NCBI GenBank assembly: GCA_040757655.1
Contig: JBFLWV010000025.1
Coordinates: 1 to 16,525 of the forward strand
Length of the DNA: 16,525 nt
Direction: 5' to 3'
Source of the DNA: 2-02-FULL-49-11 sp040757655
GTDB lineage: Bacteria; Patescibacteriota; Patescibacteriia; 2-02-FULL-49-11
Shown here: positions 12,788 to 16,525 of the stretch, in pieces
Layout: the number at the start of each line of letters is the position of its first letter
How positions within the stretch are numbered: position 1 is the first letter of the stretch
Translations under genes and position numbers: made by a program
Notes under the pieces: generated by a model
Databases searched by the model: none
What the model saw: only the letters and a program-made list of their open reading frames with translations
What the model was told of the DNA's origin: nothing

Positions 12788-13165
12788 ATGTCCATAGTAC
12801 AGAAAGGGGTAACAACAAGTTTGGCTATTTTGATTGTAATAACTTTAGTATTCGGAGCTATGGTATGGGGTTTGTGGCCGAGGGGAAAGACCTTTGAGCA
12901 AGTGACGGGATGGAGGTTGCCGTGGGATAAAGGAGGTTCAGAAGTTAAACAAACATCTGAGGATACATCCGCTGGTTTTATTAACATCAAAGAGAGGTTG
13001 CAGATCGAGGATTGGATTACGAAAAATAAATTAAACCAATACGGCGATCCAGCGGATACGATTTATGCGGGAGGATCTCCCTTGATGGATGAAGCGACCG
13101 GCAAGACCATGACGCGGTATGAATATCTCTTGAAGATGCATCCCAACCGGCCGTGGAAGAAATAA
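12788..13165 (+). CDS. Single-helix anchored small protein with conserved-looking C-terminal motif
   Basis: 125 residues. A membrane helix at about residues 8-30 (TTSLAILIVITLVFGAMVWGL) follows a short polar N-terminus. A polar linker (GGSEVKQTSEDTSAG) leads to a C-terminal block: WITKNKLNQYGDPADTIYAG, GSPLMDEATGKTMTRYEYLL, KMHPNRPWKK. This N-YGDP-x-Y-GGxPL-E-TG-YEYxxxxHP pattern resembles one I have seen in short CPR proteins, but I know no function. ATG at 12788 is used; a TTG at 12779 is repeat-derived. It follows heptad array H6 with no Shine-Dalgarno sequence. Confidence 0.72.
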   Translation: MSIVQKGVTTSLAILIVITLVFGAMVWGLWPRGKTFEQVTGWRLPWDKGGSEVKQTSEDTSAGFINIKERLQIEDWITKNKLNQYGDPADTIYAGGSPLMDEATGKTMTRYEYLLKMHPNRPWKK

Positions 13166-13199
13166 ATGACAACAGTATTAAGATGAAAAGATAGTAGTT

Positions 13200-13688
13200 A
13201 TGAAGAAGGAGCTAAAAGTTTTGCTCATTATTTTAATTTGTGTGGCGGTAATCTTGCTAGTGTATGTTTTTAGAAGGGAAATATTGAACAATGAGAATAG
13301 TGATGCAATTAGATTAAACACCTTGCGGAATAATGATTTTTGTGCTGACTCTCAATGGCAAGGCGAATTTAAAAGTAACTGCAAACCACAAGATAAAATT
13401 TTTGAAGGTATGTGTAGTTTGGGCATGATTCAAGTGACACCAAAAGAAGAGGTCTCATTGAAAGAGATTGAAGCTGTACTTGCGAAATATAATTTAAGTG
13501 TGTATAAAGACTCATCAGGAAAACCATTCTCCGGCGGTTATGGAGCTTATAAAGTAATCGTACCTGATTGTTCTGAAGTTTATTGGCAGAAGACATTACT
13601 ATCTGAAGAACAGGATAGTATCGAACGTACAACTTTTACTATACAATATTTTGCTCATCCAGCGAATGAAACAGGATGGTATGAATAA
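13200..13688 (+). CDS. Hypothetical anchored protein with cysteines
   Basis: 162 residues. An N-terminal membrane helix (about 6-25, KVLLIILICVAVILLVYVF) is followed by a 135-residue domain, probably outside the membrane. It contains four further cysteines (NDFCADSQ, SNCKPQ, GMCSLG, PDCSEV), enough for two disulfides. Secondary structure reads as mixed alpha/beta (EVSLKEIEAVLAKYNLSVYK then YGAYKVIVPDCSEVYWQKTL). I recognise no family. The gene is more AT-rich than the housekeeping genes around it, which may mean a different origin. It ends five bases before E4, so the element may serve as its transcript end. 34 bases separate it from the preceding gene; the two may be co-transcribed. Confidence 0.65.
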   Translation: MKKELKVLLIILICVAVILLVYVFRREILNNENSDAIRLNTLRNNDFCADSQWQGEFKSNCKPQDKIFEGMCSLGMIQVTPKEEVSLKEIEAVLAKYNLSVYKDSSGKPFSGGYGAYKVIVPDCSEVYWQKTLLSEEQDSIERTTFTIQYFAHPANETGWYE

Positions 13689-13692
13689 ATTT

Positions 13693-13932
13693 TCGTATCG
13701 GAATTTCAAAGCGTTGAAATTCCGACAGACACTTTACCCTTCGGGTAAGCGCTGGACTCAGTTAGGTTACGGTCGAGATACGACCCTGCGGCCCAGCACT
13801 TTCTTTGAATGTACCGTTCTGTCGCATCTGTGGTCACGTGACCACTCATGGTTTTTAAACCGAACAAACTATAGAAAGTGCTGGGTGCTGCCCCACAAAG
13901 GAGTGAGCGCCCGAAGGGCCTAACTGGTTTTT
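13693..13932 (+). repeat. E element, copy E4 (long form)
   Basis: TCGTATC (13693-13699) pairs with GATACGA (13777-13783). The invariant hairpin is at 13698-13725 (loop AGCG). Then TTACCC-TTC-GGGTAA (13734-13748) and GGTCG-AGATA-CGACC (13771-13785). A 13-bp stem CCCAGCACTTTCT (13792-13804) with AGAAAGTGCTGGG (13873-13885) encloses an extension that includes a perfect 16-bp palindrome, GTGGTCACGTGACCAC (13830-13845). CAGTTAGG (13759-13766) pairs with CCTAACTG (13919-13926), directly followed by GTTTTTT. Together with the tRNA-Trp remnant it fills the 321 bases from 13689 to 14009. Confidence 0.8.
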
Positions 13933-13938
13933 AATCGT

Positions 13939-14007
13939 GGGGGCATAGTGTAATGGTAGCACAACAGTCTCATACGTCAGTCGCGACTGACGTATGTCTC
14001 CAAAGCC
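13939..14007 (+). pseudogene. Truncated tRNA-Trp (5' half) interrupted by a 26-bp palindrome
   Basis: GGGGGCATAGTGTAATGGTA onward (13939-13970) matches the 5' half of the intact tRNA-Trp at 14265, through acceptor, D-arm and the 5' anticodon stem ACAGT. A perfect palindrome (13971-13996, half-site CATACGTCAGTCG) then interrupts it, flanked by TCT on both sides (13968-13970 and 13997-13999). The anticodon loop resumes as CTCCAAA (anticodon CCA), and likeness ends at about 14007. The 3' half is missing; a GIY-YIG gene starts three bases later. Leaving out the insertion, it differs from the intact gene by six transitions, two of which compensate in the D-stem. Confidence 0.8.
13971..13996. repeat. 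Perfect 26-bp palindrome inserted in the tRNA-Trp remnant
   Basis: Half-site CATACGTCAGTCG followed at once by its exact complement, with no spacer. It lies within the anticodon region and is flanked by a TCT direct repeat, as a target duplication would be. As RNA it would extend the anticodon loop into a long hairpin. Confidence 0.85.
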
Positions 14008-14009
14008 TT

Positions 14010-14261
14010 ATGTATTACGTATACGTATTAAAGTTATGGGAAGGAACGAGTAGAAAATATTACATCGGTTACACTGAAGATTTACGGTTAAGACTATTGC
14101 AGCATCAGCATGGTGAGACTCAAACCACGAGAAATAAGAATCCTGAGTTAATATACTATGAGGCGTATCAGACAAAGTATCTTGCGTTGGAGCGGGAGAA
14201 GAATATCAAGAAGAGCGGATCGGTGTATATGGCGTTAATGAAGAGGATTCGGGAGAGATAA
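14010..14261 (+). CDS. Small GIY-YIG nuclease-domain protein
   Basis: 83 residues, nearly all GIY-YIG domain (as in UvrC N-terminus, homing nucleases and the YhbQ group). The GIY part is MYYVYVLK, the YIG part KYYIGYTEDLRLRLLQHQHG with the catalytic arginine candidate in LRLRL, and the metal-binding glutamate candidate lies in KYLALEREKNIKKSG. No additional DNA-binding module is present. The ATG at 14010 is chosen since earlier in-frame starts would run through the palindrome and tRNA remnant. No Shine-Dalgarno sequence. It starts three bases after the tRNA-Trp remnant and ends three bases before intact tRNA-Trp, an arrangement pointing to a homing or integration event at a tRNA gene. The alternative is an ordinary stand-alone repair-type nuclease that landed here by chance. 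Confidence 0.88.
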   Translation: MYYVYVLKLWEGTSRKYYIGYTEDLRLRLLQHQHGETQTTRNKNPELIYYEAYQTKYLALEREKNIKKSGSVYMALMKRIRER

Positions 14262-14264
14262 TAA

Positions 14265-14338
14265 GGGGGCGTAGTATAATGGTAGTACAGCGGTCTCCAA
14301 AACCGCTAGCGTGGGTTCGATTCCTACCGCCCCTGCCA
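14265..14338 (+). tRNA. tRNA-Trp (anticodon CCA), intact, CCA encoded
   Basis: Acceptor GGGGGCG with CGCCCCT (one G-T), D-arm GTAT/GTAC, anticodon stem GCGGT/ACCGC with loop CTCCAAA (anticodon CCA), T-arm GTGGG-TTCGATT-CCTAC, discriminator G, then CCA at 14336-14338. It is the only tRNA of the window followed by CCA. Confidence 0.95.
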
Positions 14339-14350
14339 GTCTGTAATCAG

Positions 14351-14374
14351 TCCCGCGCAAGCGGGATTTCCCTT
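14351..14374 (+). terminator. Intrinsic terminator after tRNA-Trp
   Basis: TCCCGC (14351-14356), loop GCAA, GCGGGA (14361-14366), followed by TTTCCCTTTT. It separates the tRNA transcript from the ABC transporter promoter, which begins five bases later. Confidence 0.75.
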
Positions 14375-14378
14375 TTAT

Positions 14379-14407
14379 TTGTTCCGCACGAGCTGTTTTG
14401 TTATACT
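14379..14407 (+). promoter_or_regulatory. Promoter of the ABC transporter, probably giving a leaderless transcript
   Basis: TTGTTC (14379-14384), 17-base spacer, TATACT (14402-14407). The ATG at 14415 begins eight bases after the end of the -10 box, which is where transcription would start. Confidence 0.6.
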
Positions 14408-14414
14408 ACCGCCG

Positions 14415-15212
14415 ATGTCGAATTCCGTCATTTCCGTGGAAAATTTAACGAAAAAATTTGAGACGTTTACGGCGGTTGATCATGTCACGTTCCAGGTTCA
14501 GCGTGGGGAGATATTTGCCTTCCTTGGCCCCAATGGGGCGGGGAAGACCACGACGATAAAGATGCTCACCACCCTCCTCCATCCCACCCAAGGGTCTGTA
14601 TTGGTTGACAGCCACAGTCCCGTCACCGCACAAGATGCAGTGCGGCATTCGTTCGGCGTCGTATTCCAAGACACCAGCCTTGATGATGAGTTAACTGCAG
14701 AAGAAAATATGGAATTCCATGGAGTGTTGTATGGTATCCCCAAAGATTTGCGGAGGACAAGAATTAGGGAGATGCTCGAGTTGGTTGATTTATATGAGCG
14801 GCGCGGTGACGTGGTGAAGCAATTTTCCGGCGGCATGAAACGGCGCCTGGAAATCGCTCGAAGCCTTATCCATCATCCCACGATTCTGTTCTTGGATGAG
14901 CCGACATTAGGACTTGATCCACAGACACGAAACCATATCTGGGAATATCTGAAGAAGTTGAATCAGGATGAGGGCTTGACTATATTTACCACGCACTATA
15001 TGGGCGAGGCGGAGCAGACTGCTCAGACGGCTGCGGTGATTGACCATGGGAAAATTCTGGTTCAGGATTCGCCGCGCAATATCATTCAGTTGACAGGCGC
15101 TGCCTCATTAGAGGAAGCGTTTTTAAAGCTCACCGGCAATACCATTCGCGACGAGCAGGCGAGCAGCCTTGATCAGCTGCGGGTACACCACCGCGCGTGG
15201 GGGAGGAGATAA
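14415..15212 (+). CDS. ABC transporter ATP-binding protein (DrrA/NodI-like)
   Basis: 265 residues. ATPase subunit of an ABC-2 type exporter. Walker A is GPNGAGKTT (residues 38-46), Q-loop in FGVVFQDTSLDDELTAEEN, signature FSGGMKRRLEIARSL, Walker B ILFLDEPTLGLDP, H-loop THYMGEAE. The C-terminal stretch (LEEAFLKLTGNTIRD) is the usual tail of DrrA-type ATPases. The sequence MSNSVISVENLTKKFETF supports the ATG at 14415; an ATG at 14379 would overlap the promoter. The permease gene follows after 166 bases containing a large inverted repeat. Such pairs export drugs, lipids or polysaccharides; the substrate cannot be read from the sequence. Confidence 0.95.
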   Translation: MSNSVISVENLTKKFETFTAVDHVTFQVQRGEIFAFLGPNGAGKTTTIKMLTTLLHPTQGSVLVDSHSPVTAQDAVRHSFGVVFQDTSLDDELTAEENMEFHGVLYGIPKDLRRTRIREMLELVDLYERRGDVVKQFSGGMKRRLEIARSLIHHPTILFLDEPTLGLDPQTRNHIWEYLKKLNQDEGLTIFTTHYMGEAEQTAQTAAVIDHGKILVQDSPRNIIQLTGAASLEEAFLKLTGNTIRDEQASSLDQLRVHHRAWGRR

Positions 15213-15246
15213 ACTATATAGCGAATGACATAAGTTGCTTAACAAC

Positions 15247-15343
<97 letters not shown>

Positions 15344-15378
15344 TATGGTGTTAAAGAATTTTTGTCACAGACTATACT

Positions 15379-16125
15379 ATGAACACCATCTATATTCTGT
15401 GGTTACGCCAATTAAAACGCTACGCGCGATCACAGACGAGAATCATCGGTTCACTCGGTCAGCCGCTCCTGTTCTTTATCGCGTTTGGTTTTGGATTTGG
15501 CCCTATTTTTGCGCGTGCTGGCGCGGGAAATTACCTTGAGTTTTTAGGGCCCGGCATCATTACCATGGCAGTGGTATTCACCGCGATGTTTGCGGGCATT
15601 GAAGTGATCTGGGATCGTCAGTTTGGTTTCTTAAAGGAAACGCTTGTCGCACCCGTACCACGATTTACCATTATGTTCGGAAGGACATTGGGTGGGGCGA
15701 CGGTAGCTGTTATACAAGGTTGTATCGTGTTTCTCCTGGCAACCATAATTGGATTTCGCACAATAACCCTTTCCTTACTGCCTCTCGCGTTTGTGTTTAT
15801 GTATTTAATCGCATTATTTTGCACCGCGCTTGGCACCGCCATCGCATCGCGGATGGAGGATATGCAAGCCTTTCTCCTTATAATGGATTTTCTCATCATG
15901 CCGATGATTTTTCTCTCAAGCGCTCTTTTCCCCTTGGATGGTTTGCCTGAGGCACTCGTATGGGCGGCAAGGGTAAACCCTCTGGCGTATGGCGTGGATG
16001 GGTTGCGCTGGGCCTTGGTGGGGCAGTCTTTTTTTCCGCCCATGTTTGACGTGACGATACTGGCAAGTTTTACCGCGGCATGTCTAGTTATTGGCTGTTA
16101 CAATTTTTCTCGCATTGAGGTATAA
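15379..16125 (+). CDS. ABC-2 type transporter permease (DrrB/NodJ-like)
   Basis: 248 residues with about six membrane helices, the normal form for ABC-2 permeases. After an amphipathic N-terminus (IYILWLRQLKRYARSQTRII) come SLGQPLLFFIAFGFGFGPIF, FLGPGIITMAVVFTAMFAGI, the typical cytoplasmic EVIWDRQFGFLKETLVAPVP coupling region, VIQGCIVFLLATIIGF, LPLAFVFMYLIALFCTALGT, FLLIMDFLIMPMIFLSSALF with PLDGLPEALVWAARVNPLAY, and a last helix ending in FSRIEV. It pairs with the ATPase upstream. A TATACT touches the ATG, too close to serve as its -10 box, so expression from the upstream promoter is more likely. Confidence 0.94.
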   Translation: MNTIYILWLRQLKRYARSQTRIIGSLGQPLLFFIAFGFGFGPIFARAGAGNYLEFLGPGIITMAVVFTAMFAGIEVIWDRQFGFLKETLVAPVPRFTIMFGRTLGGATVAVIQGCIVFLLATIIGFRTITLSLLPLAFVFMYLIALFCTALGTAIASRMEDMQAFLLIMDFLIMPMIFLSSALFPLDGLPEALVWAARVNPLAYGVDGLRWALVGQSFFPPMFDVTILASFTAACLVIGCYNFSRIEV

Positions 16126-16146
16126 CATGTCGTATCAGGATAATTA

Positions 16147-16380
16147 TCGTATCGGAATTTCAAAGTTTAAAATACCGACATACACGTAACCCCTTCGGAA
16201 AAGCGCTGGACTCAGTTAGGTTACGGTCGAGATACGACCCCGCGGCCCAGCACTTTCTTTGAATGTACCGTTCTGTCGCATCTGTGGTCACGTGACCACT
16301 CATGGTTTTTAAACCGAACAAACTATAGAAAGTGCTGGGTGCTGCCCGGAGGGAGTGAGCGTCCGAAGGGCCTCGTTTTT
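16147..16380 (+). repeat. E element, copy E5 (long form)
   Basis: TCGTATC (16147-16153) pairs with GATACGA (16231-16237). The first hairpin is damaged by one mismatch and a shortened loop. From 16201 to 16346 it equals E4 (13747-13892) except one base (C where E4 has T at 13787), including the 16-bp palindrome at 16284-16299. It ends GGGCCTCGTTTTT, so the terminal CCTAACTG partner present in E4 is lost. It follows the permease stop by 21 bases. Confidence 0.8.
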
Positions 16381-16406
16381 CATTCATTTACAATTAGGAG
16401 CTGATG

Positions 16407-16523
16407 TTACGCAGGGCTTACCAATGCAAACTGACTTTTCAAGGACTGAAGCTCTTTAAAACTTGCCATTAGTGCCCTCACATACAGCTTCGATTTGAGC
16501 GCGAAATGATTGGTAGAGACCTT
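16407..16523 (-). CDS. Possible C-terminal end of a minus-strand protein (partial)
   Basis: One minus-strand frame is open from the right edge for 38 codons to a TAA at 16407-16409, with a plausible soluble peptide (VSTNHFALKSKLYVRALMAS, FKELQSLKSQFALVSPA). The other two minus frames are closed. It would be convergent with the ABC transporter, E5 lying between. I recognise no family, and 38 codons are too few to be sure. Confidence 0.3.
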   Translation of the reverse strand, partial: KVSTNHFALKSKLYVRALMASFKELQSLKSQFALVSPA

Positions 16524-16525
16524 GG

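Noticed and set aside
13759..13926. GTTAGGT and GCCTAAC in E elements as integron attC core sites
   Set aside because: attC sites run from RYYYAAC to GTTRRRY; here the order is reversed on both strands, and no integrase or cassette array is present.
13971..13996. Group I or other intron in the tRNA-Trp anticodon loop
   Set aside because: The insert is only a 26-bp palindrome with no intron core, and the 3' half of this tRNA is missing, so splicing could not yield a tRNA.
15373..15378. TATACT as the promoter of the permease gene
   Set aside because: It touches the ATG, so transcription would start inside the gene, and no -35 box is evident.

Overview
The window looks like part of the chromosome of a Patescibacteria (CPR) bacterium, probably Parcubacteria-like. 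This rests on gene content: two SIMPL-domain proteins, a small PspC protein, an aspartyl-tRNA synthetase without the GAD insertion, scpA/scpB, a short D,D-carboxypeptidase and many tiny membrane-anchored proteins. Most start codons also lack a Shine-Dalgarno sequence, and several -10 boxes lie only 7-11 bases before the ATG. TGA is used as a stop (aspS, tpiA), so the code is the standard bacterial one. Everything was read by eye, with no database search.

Layout: (1) 1-2152, end of a possible membrane protein, two tandem SIMPL paralogues and a two-helix membrane protein. (2) 2153-2994, bidirectional terminator, then pspC and a small charged protein on the minus strand, separated by repeat copy E1. 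(3) 3115-5754, aspS, a small winged-helix-like protein and a YbaK-type tRNA deacylase. (4) 5839-8320, scpA, scpB and the carboxypeptidase. (5) 8431-10004, tpiA overlapping a TPR protein. (6) 10027-10843, repeat copy E3, tRNA-Thr(GGT), tRNA-Tyr(GTA), tRNA-Thr(TGT) and rpmG. (7) 10844-12663, an islet with a Fic-family gene, an inverted copy of the tRNA-Tyr flank and a frameshifted rpmG remnant. (8) 12788-13688, two single-helix anchored proteins of unknown role. (9) 13693-14338, repeat copy E4, a broken tRNA-Trp holding a perfect 26-bp palindrome, a GIY-YIG nuclease and an intact tRNA-Trp. (10) 14379-16525, a two-gene ABC transporter, repeat copy E5 and the end of a minus-strand frame.

Three kinds of intergenic DNA recur. 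E elements (five copies, all in the same orientation) begin TCGTATCGG, carry an invariant 12-bp hairpin and usually end in a T-run. Heptad arrays are degenerate 7-nt repeats, A/C-rich then G/T-rich, so they fold back; they sit between co-oriented genes and supply the stop codons of three of them. Shorter CAGCGT-type arrays occur twice.

The strongest candidates for something new are the GIY-YIG gene lying between a split tRNA-Trp and a complete one, the E element family (two copies match at 145 of 146 bases, with one covarying stem), and the Fic islet flanked by rpmG and an rpmG remnant. Housekeeping genes cover translation (aspS, tRNAs, rpmG, the deacylase), chromosome condensation (scpAB), glycolysis (tpiA), cell wall (carboxypeptidase) and export (ABC transporter).
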